Of a DNA stretch of 64,000 nucleotides, positions 22,958-36,200 are shown in pieces. The notes under the pieces are model-generated. The model saw only the letters and a list, made by a program, of their open reading frames with translations. It was not told where the DNA came from and did no database searches. This DNA is from Motacilla alba alba (Eukaryota > Chordata > Aves > Passeriformes > Motacillidae). Each line of letters opens with the position of its first letter. Within the stretch, counting starts at the first letter, position 1. A program made the translations under genes and the position numbers. Where the stretch lies: the NCBI RefSeq assembly GCF_015832195.1, contig NC_052046.1, forward strand, positions 17,848,161 to 17,912,160, written 5' to 3'.

Positions 22958-23880
22958 CACACCTTTGAGCATCTTTGCGTCCCTTCTCTGAACCCTCCCC
23001 AATTTTATAATGGGCTGCTGAAGATGAGAATAATGGAATTGCACACAGTATTCAATTTATGGATAAAGCCTAGATTTATACAGGGACATAATGGTCTTGT
23101 TTTCGGTCTCTGTTCCTTTTCCAAGAATTCTTATTATTCAGTTTGCTCTTTTGACTTCTACTGAGCACTGAATTGTATTTATGTAACTATTTATCATCAT
23201 CTCAAAATTTTGCTTGAGTGGTAATGGTTAGCTTGGAAAACATCATCTTACATTGGAAATTAGGATATAGGGTTTTTTTCCCTTAAGACTAACTTTATTA
23301 CTATGTGTCCTGAATTTCTGCTGTGTTATTATCTAGAGTCATTCAGTTTTATGAAGTTCTCTTGGAGTTGTTGAAGATTGCCCTTTTCAACTACCCTGAA
23401 AAATAAACATCAGCAATATCACCACATTGGTGTTTCCACATCATTCTAAATTTGTTCTATGCCACAAATCCCAGTGCAGAATCTTGGAGAATGCTGCCTG
23501 TCACCTGTCTAGAAATCCTTGGTGGATGACCTTGCTGATAGTGTTAGAAATGCAGAGAGGTTATCTGACAATCATACATAGACCTCTACACAATTGTGTA
23601 TCTGTCCAGACAACTCACAGAGGTTTGTAGAGGAGGGTGTGCCTTTGTGAAACAGTGCTGATGCTTTCCAAATAATCTCCTCTCTTTCCATGTATGGCTA
23701 GTGTACACCCATCCTCCTTGATTCCAGATATTTTCATCCTTCACAAAACAGGAAGACATCCTCAGCGCTGTGAGGTCAAGGAAATGCTGAGCTGGAAGGG
23801 TCACTTTTCGTTACTCAAGCTGTGAGACCTCCTGCTTGAAGTGCATCCTGTTGCTTTTCACCTATTCCTCAGGGTTTGTA
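22958..23880 (-). mobile_element. Old, diverged CR1 fragment
   Basis: The plus strand shows, in the right order, decayed versions of the reversed CR1 3' half. First comes GAGCATCTTTGCGTCCCTTC (near 22968), then a TTGCACACAGTATTC-like stretch (near 23040). Next are TTGCTTGAGTGGTAATGGTTAGC (near 23210) and a TTTTATGAAGTTCTCTTGGAG-like stretch (near 23348). After these come AACATCAGCAATATCACCAC-like sequence (near 23408) and the segment encoding the RT end (23480-23700). Divergence is high with many small indels, so this belongs to an older CR1 lineage than the other copies. Both boundaries are approximate. Confidence 0.6.
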
Positions 23881-25187
23881 TTGGTTTAACCAGTGGAGTC
23901 TTATTTACATAATTTATCCCAAGGTCATTAAGGAGACTGTGAAATAACAACATGGATGCCCTAAGACAGAAATGAGGGAACAGTCCCTCGAGAGAGAGAG
24001 TTCTCTTTACAGCTCAGCTTACAGTCAGCTCTCCTGAAGCTGCCTGCACACTTTAGTTCTTGCAATAATCCCTCCTCCAACTGAGCATGTAGTCTTCCAC
24101 ACATTTTTAGCTGGCGTTTATTAAAGTTTGTTTCCTTTGCTTGATTTTTAAGAAGCTTTTAGTTTTCTTCCTAAGGAAAAAGTAAACCTCACCTGCCTTT
24201 GCTTTTGATGCATTTATATTTTGCACTTTCTCTTTCACTCTGTCTTCCTTAGATGGCTTTTCCTAATTTGGCCTCCCTCTTCTTTCGACGTGGACAATTT
24301 TTTTCCTAATATCCACTCATATTGTGCCTTCACTGGCTCAAGAAGCTTGTAGAAAATACTTGCTATCAAAACCAAGGTTACATAGAGGAGAGCCTTCAAA
24401 AGTTTTGTGATTCAGTTTGCTTCAGTCAATCATTTCCTTCAATCAAGCATGCACAAAATCTTTTAGTTGTGCTTCCACTTTATTTGAGGTAATTTGAATG
24501 TTCATACCCTTAGTCTCATCTTCTTTGCTGCCTATATTAGCATCTTCCATAATCAATATTTTATTTCTGATTTCTATGCGTTTTAGGTCCTATCTATTAA
24601 TCCCTGTAGTATTAGAACTTTTCTGACTTATGTAGCTGAACCTAAGCCAGTTTAATTGCTGTTCAAATGTCATTCACAAACTCAAAACTTCTCACATCGT
24701 TACCATGCATATTTACTTCTAAAACATTGTTTCCTCTTCTCTTTCCTCAGTCTTTTCTCTTTCTTGCAAGCCTTTTTGACTAACTATGAAATTATTGATA
24801 CCCAACTCATTTATTTGTACATGTGAGTGCATGTTTGGATGTGTGTTGATTCCTGCCAATAAACTGCTTTACTATGCATTAGCTTGGTCCAATAATAATT
24901 TCTCAGAGTTCAGTATTTGTTCATGTTTCATGCTAATTTATAGAAGTTCACTCTTAAGTAATACACTTACTCAGGCTTTGGTGTATGTAAACATTTCCCT
25001 TCACTCTAACTCTGAGTTGCTCTGGAGGATGGTGAAATTACATGGAAAACACATTGTTTTTCACTTCACTCTAAAAGGAATTGAGCTTTACCTGAGTCAT
25101 ACATGATGTGAACTAAAATTTATTCTATTTTTTTTTCCATTTGAGTATGATCACACTTGCAGTAAAGTCTCTGTGGTCTTGATTTAA
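23881..25187. other. Pyrimidine-rich unassigned DNA
   Basis: The stretch is rich in T and C (especially 24060-24780) but shows no period, element ends or coding pattern that I recognise. It could conceal more of the neighbouring old CR1. Confidence 0.4.
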
Positions 25188-25690
25188 AGAATCACAGAAT
25201 CACAGAACAATTAGAGTTGGAAGGGACCTCAGGACATCATCCTGTGCAACTCCTGTGTCAAGGTGGGGCTACCCAGAGCAGGTGAGCAGGAACAAATACA
25301 GGTGTTGAGTGTCTCCAGAGAAAGGGAGACTCCACAGCCACTCTGGGCAGCCTCCTTCAGTGCCACCCTCAATGTAAAGTTCTTCCATGTGTTTTGGACA
25401 TTGCTTCTTGTCCTGTTTGTGGACACCACCAAAAAAAATAAAAATCTAGCACTATGCCCTTTGCCTCTGCCTTTGATATATTTATGTGCATTAACAAGAT
25501 CCCCTCTCAGTCTTGTTGAGACTGAGACAGACCCATCTCCTTTAGTGTCTTCTCATAAGGGAGATGCTCCAGACGCCTCATCATCTTTGTGACCCTTCTC
25601 TGGACCCTCTTCTATATCTTCTTGTCTTTCTTGAACTGTGGAGACCAGAACTGGGCATAGCACTCCATTTTTGGTGCCTTGGCAAAAAGG
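25188..25690 (-). mobile_element. CR1 3' end fragment (copy C)
   Basis: The plus strand begins AGAATCACAGAATCACAGAA, the reverse of the CR1 octamer tail, then GAGTTGGAAGGGACCTCAGG. The remaining order is the usual reversed CR1 3' region: the GACTCCACAGCC stretch, CTTGTCCTGTTTGTGGACACC, AAGATCCCCTCTCAGTCTTG, CATCTTTGTGACCCTTCTC and CAGAACTGGGCATAGCACTCC. The copy is 5'-truncated near 25690. It is better preserved than the fragment at 22958-23880, so it is probably younger. Confidence 0.93.
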
Positions 25691-25839
25691 CTTCATCAAT
25701 TTATATTGCATTTATTCCTGTTAGAATGAGTCATTGTGACAGTCCAAGAGTTTGGGTTAATTGTTCTCCACTGCTAACTTGAAAAAAAGGAGTATTGGCT
25801 TCCCCATCAGATTGTACAACTCAACCCCATGTGTAATAT

Positions 25840-26310
25840 AAGTTTCCTCAAGCCAGGTCTCATAAGATCTTGGAGATCTATTTCACACCCTGGATAGCTC
25901 AGCTATCTTAGAAGGCATAAAATCAGCAGGATGGCTTCTGTGGCAGTGTTAGAAACAAGAAGGTTTTAATAAAAGGCAAAATAACAAAACTCTTTACAGA
26001 GAAAAAACAAGCCAGGTGCAAGAGGTCCTCCTGCCCCTGGTAAAACACCTCACAGAAGCGATTGGTTTCTTTGTTCTCTTCTTTTTCTGGTAAATTGCCC
26101 AGGCGGGGGCTTTTTGGCTCCTGTCCAATTAGCTATCCTTACGTTTGAGGTGAAGTCTCCCAGGTCCTATGAGATGTATTTTCATCTAGTTGAGAAGAGA
26201 AACTTCTGGGCTTATTTCCTTTTTAAGGGGACAAAGGATAGTTTTTTCACTCTGTCAACAGGGGGCACATTCCTATACCCACAGCATGGAACAGCATTGG
26301 TTTGACATTG
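25840..26310 (-). mobile_element. Probable retroviral LTR fragment
   Basis: Read on the minus strand, the segment has a U3-like part with a CCAATCG motif near 26065, an ATTAAA polyadenylation signal (reversed in TTTTAATAAAAGG near 25965) and a following U5-like tail. A TTAAAAAGG motif near 26220 could serve as a TATA box. I could not find a matching target duplication, so the ends are uncertain. A TGTCAAACC start at 26307 is one possibility. The family is not recognised. Confidence 0.45.
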
Positions 26311-26984
26311 TTTGCCTCAGATTAATTTAAGGTACAAAGCAAAAATATTTGATGTAAGCAATACCCTAGCTGGCACACTGTTTAGGCTCAAGCATAAAAG
26401 GAGCAAGTAGAGAGCAGAACACATTGAATGGTATTATTGAATTAATTCAGGGGATTACAAAAAATTGATCCAGCCTGAGAAAAACTGCTGCCTCAGTGGA
26501 GATGTTCAGTTCTGCTCAAGGGTGATCTGACTTCATGACATGCTAATAATTTTTGAACAAGAAAGTCTAATTTCTTCTGCTGCTTTTGCCTAATAGTGGG
26601 AGACCTCTGTGCTCTCATAGCACCAAGCTTATGAGTAAGGCTCATTCTCCTCTGTCCATGCTGTACAGATTACAACTAGACCCCCAATGTTACAGTTCAC
26701 AGCCATCCCTGCTAAAGAAATGGTAACCTCATTCCACAGTATTTCTAAGGTAATTCATGCTTTGCCAATAATTCCCATCTCCTCCTTGGGTCACCAACTC
26801 TGTTATCCATAATCCACTCCCCAGGCCACGCCACTGACCTCAGTTATTAGTAGATAGTAGTACATCAACGTATTTTCCACATGTAACAGTGCACTGACAC
26901 AAAAACAAAGTAAAAAAGAGATATTAAGAAATACCTAGGTTGCAAGATTAAACATTTACAATGTAAGGTACACCAAATTGAGCA

Positions 26985-27300
26985 GTATTTTGAGCAGCCT
27001 TATTTAGCACATGCAGTACAAAATCACAATCTTTAATTGCAAGACGACATATCCTGCTTTTGGTCCAGACACTCAGCCTTCTCTGGCATGGAGAGTCCAG
27101 CTGCTCTGAATCCTCACTGAAGATGAAGACCAGATGAGGCTCCTTCTTCTAGCAACAGCCTTATTTACACTGCTTTAGGGGATGTCTAACAGGCCAGACA
27201 CGCCCTGGTCAGGTCCCCTGTCTTTTGTCTGGTGGGGCCTCTCCAATTGGCTGGTCCAAACCTTGCTTCTTCCAGTTTACGTGAGGATCAGCAAGGTGGT
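26985..27300 (-). mobile_element. Possible second LTR fragment
   Basis: On the minus strand a CCAATTGG motif (near 27246) is followed by TAAATAAGG (reversed near 27165) and then, about 130-140 bases on, by AATTAAAG (near 27035). This resembles the spacing of CAAT box, TATA box and polyadenylation signal in an LTR. No ends or target duplication were found. Not clearly related to the segment at 25840-26310. Confidence 0.35.
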
Positions 27301-30051
27301 CTGCTGGTGACTACCACCTCTGCCTGATGTCTGAGAGTCCAGTTCCCCAGCCAGACTAAGGAGTGCCCTGACCCAGCCTCTTTGAAGTCAGCAGAGAGGT
27401 CAGCTGTTCCTGGGGCAGCAGCTGGAGCTGTGAGCAGCCACAGCATATCAGCAAGCCTCTGATGTGTAAGCTGCTTCAGTCTGGACAGATTTGCATGTGA
27501 ACTGCAAAAGCATTCTAAATAACCAAGGTTCATCCTCCCTCTGTCTCATAATTGGCTGTGATCCTAGGTGTCTTCTAAGAATGATTCACCAAGTTCTAGT
27601 GATTTCTTGTAGCCTGACCTCCCTTCTCAAACAAAAATAGCTGGTTTTACTGAAAAATTCCAGGAAGACTGTAACAGATATACAGTATTGAGGATTAATT
27701 AAGTTGGAACAGTCTGTCTGGGAAAGCTGAAAGGGGGAGCATAGGCAGGCATTGTTTCCTAGAGGAGGGTTAGTAAAGTAATTAAGCACATGGTGTGCTA
27801 GTAGTCATTTATGATGTCTTCTAAGGAGAGGAACAGCAGCTGATATTGGGATTTTAGGACTGCTATATAAACAGTGGTGATGCATTCTCTCCATTCACAT
27901 AAGGATTTTTCTAACACCTCATTAATTTATTAAAACTAGATAGCAAATCTTGAATAAAATAATGGCAATGATCCCAGAATAATTAACCACAGATGGCAAA
28001 GTGTGTTTAATTAAAAACACACACACAAAACAGGATACCCTTTATTGTTGCTGTTGTCTCTGAATGTGCATGTTGACTAATTAATGATTTTGGGGCATAG
28101 TGAGTGTTTATGTCTTCTTGCTATGATTCGCATTTATTTTCAGCAGCTGTTGAAAACTGTTGTTTTTTGTGGTACTGCATAAATAATTTCAGGTACAGGA
28201 AACATTAACAGTGAACCATCTGCTTTGGGATACATTAAGATCTCATTTGAAGATGACATTGAATAATCATATTTGCATTTTGATCTTTTAAAAGGAGAAC
28301 TTATTTTTTAAACCATGATTGCTTTGTTAACATTTAATGTGTTAATATTTTATGTTTTCCTCCCTTACAGAATCAATAGTTTTTCTCTGCAAAACAAAAG
28401 GATTCTGTCACTTGGAAGTTATTCAAACTTTCAAGCTTCTCTAAATCATATGAATTCCTCCAATCCCTGGAACATGCGGTAATACACTTAGGAAGATTAT
28501 GATGGGCAGGTGCAAAAGTTTTTTGAAGTATCCTTATAATCCTAATAATTAAAAAAAAAAAAAAAAAGATGAAGCCATTATAAAAATGCAGTGCCTACTT
28601 TTATAGGCCAGATGTTCCCCTTTGTTAGGGTGCAGGATAACCCTCAGGATTTCCAACTCATCTGGGCTTGTTCTCCAATGGATGAAGCCAGTGGGTGTTT
28701 CTCCATTGCTGCAGGTGTGGCACAGGATCCAAAGCTTCTGAAAGTCATTCTGTGCAGATTCCAGAGCTGGGAGATATTTATACAGCATGCATGTGGTGTG
28801 CACAGCATGCCTGAGTGTTCTGGCACCATGTAAACTGGTGCCTGGCAGGGTTTAAACATTCCAGGGCATGCATTCCCTGTAATCCTGGAGGAAGCAAGTG
28901 GCAAGGGTCTCACAGACATGAAGACACAACAACAAGACCAGGTGAAGGTAAAGCTTTTAGCTATGCAGATCATCTGAACACTCCCTTTGTTGCCAGTACA
29001 CAAAGCCAGTTTGGTAAGTAAGTTAGTTCTTAAGATCCATAGACTGAACAGGCATTTGGAGATTTACATCCCTTTTCACTAAATGCAGAGGAAACCTTGG
29101 AAAGCCTGCCAATATCAGACAATTATGCTACGGGTGACTGTAGGCAGAATGGATGTCACCCATCATAGAGAATCTCCCCACCTCTCACCCTTGCTGAGCT
29201 CCGCTTTCTATGCGTCTATTGCCCTGGGTGCATATTACTGGTTTTATGCTCTAATGTTCATTCCCAAAATCTCCTTCAGGGAATGGATTTGCTTTCTCAA
29301 ACCAGCTAGGAGCAAATCTGAGACTCTGGTAACCTCAAGAAAAATGATGCCTGGTGGCATGTCCTCCAACTCACAGACTACTCCAAGAACTGAAGACACA
29401 GGCTTCCCTTCTTTGGCATCTGGGGTATCTCTGGTGCCTCAACGCCAGCTGTGCATTTTAACTGTGTATTTTAAATTTATTGTTACTCATGCTTTATGGT
29501 GAAACTACCAACAAACATGGTTATAGATAGCTAATAATCACTGAAGCAAACCAGGGTAGCTCTCTCAAGTAACAGGTCTTATTTCTATGAAGAAAATGTG
29601 ACAACGAATTAGGGCCTAGCAGATCATGTCCTGCAAAACAGTAGCCAGTTCAGAGGAGAGAACTAAATCTGTAGCAATTTCTTTTCATTAAAATGTAAAC
29701 AAACTCTCCATTAAAGCAAAACATTTGTAAACTCAGAAGATGAAATAATTTCTTGCTGGGTGTTTTAATTGCAAAATACTGTTAAATCACAATGATATAC
29801 TGTGAATAAAGGTGTTGCTATCAAATTCCATGAATAAATATTAGGGGAAAAATTGTTTATGCTTTCCTCGCAACATCTCCTGGAAAATGTAGTTTTGGAA
29901 TTTAAGAACCCATACTCTTCTAGTCAGAGAGATTGTGGTTTTAGTGAATGAAAAGTAGAACTTAGAAGACCAGTACCATGCATAGTTTAGCAAACTGATA
30001 CTGGAAATTACATAGCTGCAATCTTAAAACATCAAAGATTAACCTAAACAA
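27301..30051. other. Unassigned DNA with one exon-like segment
   Basis: No repeat or gene was recognised apart from the candidate exon at 28371-28478 and an A17 run near 28552. Several reading frames of 80-140 codons between 28550 and 29500 overlap on both strands, which argues that they are chance frames. Confidence 0.45.
28371..28478 (+). other. Candidate 108-nt internal exon (weak)
   Basis: A good acceptor (TTTTCCTCCCTTACAG, ending 28370) precedes 108 bases that stay open in one frame (INSFSLQNKRILSLG... NSSNPWNMR). They end at a GTAATA donor at 28479. The length is a multiple of three, so the exon would be symmetrical. The other two frames contain stops. I do not recognise the peptide, and a match this good can occur by chance in 64 kb. 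Confidence 0.15.
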
Positions 30052-30200
30052 AAGTCACAGAATCACAGAATATTCTGCATCGAAAAAGACTGAAAAGAAC
30101 CATCCAAGTCCAGCTCTTAGGTGATTAGCCTATGCAAGGATTGAACCCACAACTTTGGCTTTATTAGCACTCAGGTGTTAACCTACTGAGCTACAAATAA
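30052..30200 (-). mobile_element. tRNA-Ile-derived SINE (TguSINE1-like)
   Basis: Read on the minus strand, the element begins with a degenerate tRNA. It has GTAGCTCAGTAGGTTAA (A box), GTGCTAATAAAGCC (the tRNA-Ile AAU anticodon arm) and GGGTTCAATCC (B box). A body of about 60 bases follows, then a tail with TTCTGTGATTCTGTGAC, the CR1 octamer repeat. This layout matches the songbird SINE TguSINE1, a Pol III transcript mobilised by CR1 machinery. A weak AAAYAAAG similarity between the two flanks may be a target duplication. Confidence 0.85.
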
Positions 30201-33200
30201 AGACAAGTTTTTGGTCACTGAATGCAGGCATAAAGAAAACTGCATCATGGCATGGTAATCTAATCAGTACAGAAGACCTTAGCCTGGAAACCAGTGTATC
30301 CAGACATGCTGATTTTATAAACAAACTTGGAAGTCTTATGGTTATAGATTGGTCAATACTCCATTCAGAAGTGATCTACAAAACCCTGCTATGTTTCTAA
30401 ATTTTTTTGCATGAAAATCAAAAGTGGAAAGCGGTTGTTAAAAAATGCCTTGATATGAGAGCATATATCGCAGAAACCTGATAGCTCTTTCCCATCTTTT
30501 CAGCCTTCGCTTGTCATATTTGTCTTCCACTCTTGTAGTTTAAATACTATGTTTTTCATGAGATTTAAGAAAAGGGATAACTTTCTAATACTCTTATTTC
30601 TTTCTTGAATTCAATTGTTCCACCTGAACTTTTACTTTAAATGGAAAAAGCCTTTGTTTTTGCAATGAGAGTTAATGACATATAATTTTCTCTGTCTTGC
30701 ACTTATAAATTATGGTGGTGAGGAAAAAAAATTCTTATTTTGGAAAATGAAGATATGTATAATCATTACCCCCTGCAGCTGAACATTATTTTGGAACAGA
30801 AAAAAAAAGGCAAATATTTTCCAGCTATAATAAGTTGTCAAATCTTGAAAAAAATTTTGTTTTGTCAATTTTTTGTTTGCTTTTTTTTTATTTTTTAAAT
30901 TAATGAGCTCAACTTTAAGTGGTGTCTTTTCAGTGATTCCCATCGCCTTGTAAGAGTGGTCTCCAGCTATGTCAGCTCCTGCTATACCACTGTGCCTGAA
31001 TTTCCTAGTTTGGTATCATCAGTAAGGGTACCTAGAAAATGCATCCTGAAAAGGCTGCCCAGAGTGCCCAAGATTTTCAGAATCTGTTAAATTATTGATT
31101 TATCAAATTCAGATTTGCAGAAGTGTTTCTGGCAATTAGGAGATCTGAAAGGGATGGTCCTGTGTTTAGAGGCTCCAGGTTAGACCACAGCAGGAGAGAT
31201 CACTCTGTAATTGCTCTGTATTTTAAGCATCTATCTTGCTAATAATATTGTTAATATTATTACTAATATTGCTCAAAATATGGTACTAAAAAGGGTGAAT
31301 TGTTACTTTGACCTAATGCTCATGCCAGCACTTGGTGCATTTTTTTTCCGCTAAAGGGCTACTAATTTCTGACAAAAATCATAGTAGTAAGACAGAGAAA
31401 CCCTGTATTTTTTTATCAGCAGCCACAAATATATTAAAATCTGATCTGGCTTATAGTACATCTTTTCAAAAAAAGAATAGAACAAAGATAAAGATAGGAA
31501 CACAATTCTGAAAATTGAAACAGAAAGATGAGTTTTGTTAGTAAAAAAAAAATAAAAGGGGATGTCTAAGCCTCATTTTCACCAGGCCTGCCAAAATTTA
31601 GGACTGAATGAAGTCTGAATGTCTTATTTTGTTTCTCTCATTCCTTTAATGAAGAGACATGAATGATGGCAGCTTGTAAAAGTCTTTTGTCAAAGTGTTT
31701 GTCTCCAGAAAATTAAATGGAGAGTAATCTGGTCTGGACTGTTAGGATAGCACTTGGGAGCTAGCATTCCACTTTGGAGGCAGCCCTGAAACCTAGGTAA
31801 GATCCTTCCTTCCGGCGGGCTGCAGTGGGCAGAAAGCTTGACTGAAAAAGGACCATGGTGGTGGCATTAAGGATTCAGTTCAACATTAAAATGGGTAGAA
31901 GAGCAGGGCTGCAGGATGCCCATGTGTACAAAGAGGAGAGGAAGTAAGGAGTAGGAAGGTGCAGGGTACCTGGGGAGTTGAATTGAGAAACTCAGCAAGA
32001 TAAAAGGGGCAATATGGTGAGGTGAATCAGAAATGGAAAGACCTGCCTGGGGAGAGAGTGGAGTAGTTGGGACCATGGGGACACTGTACCCTCATGGCAT
32101 TTTAGCAGTAAGAGTTATAAATGTGAAAAGCCCTGTAGAGAGAGATATGACCTTCCCTGCTTGCCACCAAGGTCATCTGCAAAAGGGTCTGCCAGCCTGT
32201 TTATCTGGTAGCTCTGTGGTTCAAGCACAGTAAAAGCAGCAGTCTGTGGAGATGATAAAGCCTACAGTTTGGCTGTGACCATAAAACAGTCAAGATTTTG
32301 GATTTAATGTCCAGGATAGGTTTTTTTTGAACTCTGACTTGGAATGTGAAAATAAATATTTATAAATGGATTTCCATTAGAACAGAGATGAACCAGTAGG
32401 CTGCATGTTTTGGATTTTGAGCTGGCAAACAGCCTGTTAACTTGCTATTCTTGTCATGTGATTTTTCCTAATAGAGTATCTTGAAAGCAGATTGCATCAT
32501 CTCCACTCTGCTGTAGTGTAAACTGAGGAGATAACAGAGAAAATGCAGAGGTGCTGAGCTGCTCACAGCTCTGATCTTGTAATAAAGAGTTTGTATTATT
32601 ATTTATAAAATGACTGATTCATTCAGGGATGCTCTGAACTAATTCTTTTGAAATATGATGCACCATATGTTCAGTGATTCAGTTTCTATCATTTCCACTG
32701 AGCTGCCTCAGACATTATATCTGGTTCATTAAAATCTTGAATTCTGCTTCTACTTATATTTTTTGTTGCTTGTCTACATAAATATTCAAAGTAGTACTTT
32801 GGAGGCAGCTGTAAGCCAAATTGCTGATAGCAATAATAAGACCATAAGCCACCATCCCTAGGGTTTTCAGACAGGGTGAGTGATCTCTTTTATGTATTTA
32901 AAAACTTAACTGATCCAGCTGCCACTGAAGTCAGCAGGAGGCTTTTTCAAAGAGAGCAACAGAGGGCTGAACTCCCTCTTTATGTATAGGTTTTCATAAT
33001 GCTGGATTTTACCCCTCAAACCAGAAGGGAGCAGGGCACTTTGATTTTGATTGATCAAAACCCTAATGAGAAAGGCTGTTGATTTTGAGGCTGTGTTGCT
33101 TGATCTAGCTTTTGTCTGAAACTATCAATCTGTAATCCTTGTTTGAAATAACTTCTCTTCATATCAGGAGCTTGGCTGCGGTACATGTGTAGTTGTGCAA

Positions 33201-36200
33201 GGTTTTGTTGTGGCTGGGACAGGACTCATCATACATCCTATGTCTTTGGGAGCCAGGAGATAACTTCTACCTTCTCTTTTCATTGCTGGGTATTCATCCT
33301 GGAGTGAACAGAGAGCTAGTTTTCCTATAATATATCAGCCACTTGTTATTTAGGGCAACAAATATATAAACACTCTCCCCCCCATTAAAGGTCCTTTGCA
33401 CATGCCCCAGCATTTTGACCAAGCAGAGAATGTTGTATCTTCTCCCTGGCAAGAAATTTAAAGCCCAAAATATTGTTATTTTATTAAATATACTACTGGC
33501 AAACATATGCCCAATATATTTGTGTTGTTTTAGTCAGCCTTTTGTAGCTTAATGGTGATATTTAAATGTCAGAACTGCTTATTTTATTGGAAAATTCTGT
33601 CTGTCTATCCTTCCTGGTTTGACTCATAGGTATTAGAAGCAGAAGCACATTGCTAGCTCATTTTTTGTGCCTGTAGCACAAAGCAACTGCAGGAGGAGAT
33701 AAAGTCCCATCAATTTTTGTGCCGTGAAATTCTGCTCCCAGCCAGTGTGGGAGAGATAATTATGGTGTATATATGGATGTACAAGGAGATAGAATTTCTG
33801 TGCAAAGCCAGGCATTAAATGGGATTGGAAAAGACTTTTTGCATGGACATTGGAAGTTATACATCCTGTTTCCACTCTTGGCCCAGCAAAAGCAAACCTC
33901 TAAGGGAGAGGAGCTCAGAAAATACCCTGCAGCTGGTTTGGCAGGGCCTGCTGTTGAAGTGGCTTAAGTGGCTTATTGTCCTCAGCTGTCTGCCCTGCTC
34001 CATCTTCCAACTGATCTTATACTGTGATTCTGCTCTTGCAGGGGCTGTGGAGTAGGACATGCACTCTCAACTCCAGCCAGGGCAGGGGTACTTGGATTTG
34101 CCTCTTAGCAATTCTCTCTGCGTTCCTGCCCAAGGACGAGTAAACTCAGGAGGTGGGCTGCAGACATCAAATGGGTGGGTGGTATTTGAATGACATGTGA
34201 GGAAATATGTCATATTGCATGTCCTGAAGGACCAGAGGAGTAAGCGGTTAGGAATTGGTTAGGTAAGCAGTTAGGTTAGGGATTGGCCTGTGAGATGTTA
34301 TTTTGTGCCAGCAGCCATGAATCACCAAATCCAAGTATGAAGCTTGATCTATGCCATCTATGTGGCTCTCTGGGAAATTCTGTCCCAACAGACCACACAG
34401 TGGTTAAGGAAAACAGTTGTTAACATTTTGTGTTCTTAAGTGTGGTTATACAGCACACCATATATTAAAAAGTGTGCTGTTTTGTACTGGTTTCAGCACA
34501 GCAATTTAGCTTATGGCTTTGAAGCTGGGAACAATGTCACATGAAACATTAGGCTACAAGTTCCCCTGAGCAGCCCTTGTTCCACCACCCACCACACCCT
34601 ACTCTGAAGCTGTTTCATTATAATCCCTTGTTACAGCAGCTCCATTCAGCTGTTTGAAGTCTGGGATTGAATTCTGCTATATAAACTTTTTTGCCTGAGG
34701 GTGTGTTTTTCCTTCTTCAAAAGGAAGAATAAAGGTTGTAATATTTTAGTGGGCTGTGATTGTTTCTGGTGCAATTTGATGTCAGCGAGACTGTACTTAG
34801 GCAGTCTCTGGCATAAAGATGACAGAAAAGTGATACTTGAGATGGCTTTCAAGTTTCAGTGAACAAAAAAAAAAAAAAAAAAAAAAGAAAAAAAAAGAGA
34901 CAAAAAAAAAAGGAGGTTCTATTAACTGCTTAAATGGAAATTTAACTGCCAGGAATTTGGGCTTATTTCTTGTGAACTAGAGTGGAAGCAGACTAGGTAA
35001 ATACGTGCATAGGTACACATAGTCCATACAGTAGATGATGTTGATCCTTAGAGATATCAGAGTGGGAGACAATGACACTGCAAGTCACAATTTGCCTTTG
35101 TGTCTCCATGCAGGATATAACTCATTAGCAATTTGTTCCTGTTACAGCATATCCTCAGTATCTTACCCACCTTTGTGCTGTAAGGGTGGTGGTGGTGTTT
35201 TTGCTTGCTCTCACACAGACAACTGGAGGCAAAAGGTGCAACTTGCCCCTTTACCCCCCATATCTGCCCTTACATTGATAGGAGACAGTACAGAAAGCTC
35301 CTTGTTTTATGGGCTGCTTCACAGGCTGGTCCCAAGCTGATTAGGTAGCTCTTGGCTCCTCTTGGTGTTGTCCCATAACTTGTCCTGTCACTCTGGAGAG
35401 ACTGCACGAGCCTCCCTCTGCAAGGCAGTTCCTCATGTGTGCACCCCATGCAGGCCCTTCAGACTCACTGCTTAAACCTGCTCAAGAACCATCAGCAGCT
35501 CACCCAACCACCCATGGCAGGCAAGATAAAGATGGAGCCATGAGCTTGGATCGCACCCATACCATATCTAAAGCATCCTAAACATCCTGCAAGAGGAGAG
35601 CTGCTGTCAATAGTGCTAAAATGAAAGTGCAAAATGTTGACTACTTTGGCTCTGGTTTAATTTTACTGAATCTTCCCATCCACAGGATGCTTGGGCAATG
35701 TAAACGAAGACCATGAACAACACTAATAAAAATGGATTTGCTCTGGTCTCCTTGTACAGAAATTCTTATGAGTGACTTTGATATTGGATTTTTTTTTTTG
35801 TTTTAGTTTTTGTTTGTTTGTTTAATAACATCAAAAAAAAATAGGAAAAAGAACCCCTAAGGGAAAAAAAAAAAAAGACTACAAAAGTACATAGGGGACT
35901 ACGTTAAGAATTAATGATTGGGCTTACAAAAGCAGTAATTTTATTCAGTCCAGATCTCAGACCCCCAAGTGTGGGACACTTTGGAAGACAGTGTGTGTCT
36001 GCAGCTGCATCCTCCAGGTCTGCATGGTTTCAGCTGGCCACCAGTGCAGGGTCCTGGCTGCCAGCTGGCTGCACCACACAGGGATGCACTGCTGTTCCAC
36101 TTAACACCCCTCTGAGCAGACAATGAAGATTTCACATGTTATATTTTCTGTTTACTCATTCAAACTCATGGTTAGGCAGACACTAAGGGTATTATTATTT

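Noticed and set aside
29083..29502. 139-codon plus-strand frame
   Set aside because: No recognised domain, signal or conservation evidence, and the length is within chance for this window.
30121..30200. tRNA-Ile gene
   Set aside because: The tRNA-like part is degenerate and is joined to a CR1-like tail, so it is the head of a SINE.
35340..35480. CR1-like words such as TTGTCCTGTCACTCTGG
   Set aside because: Only a few words match and the order of CR1 blocks is not maintained, so the resemblance is too weak.
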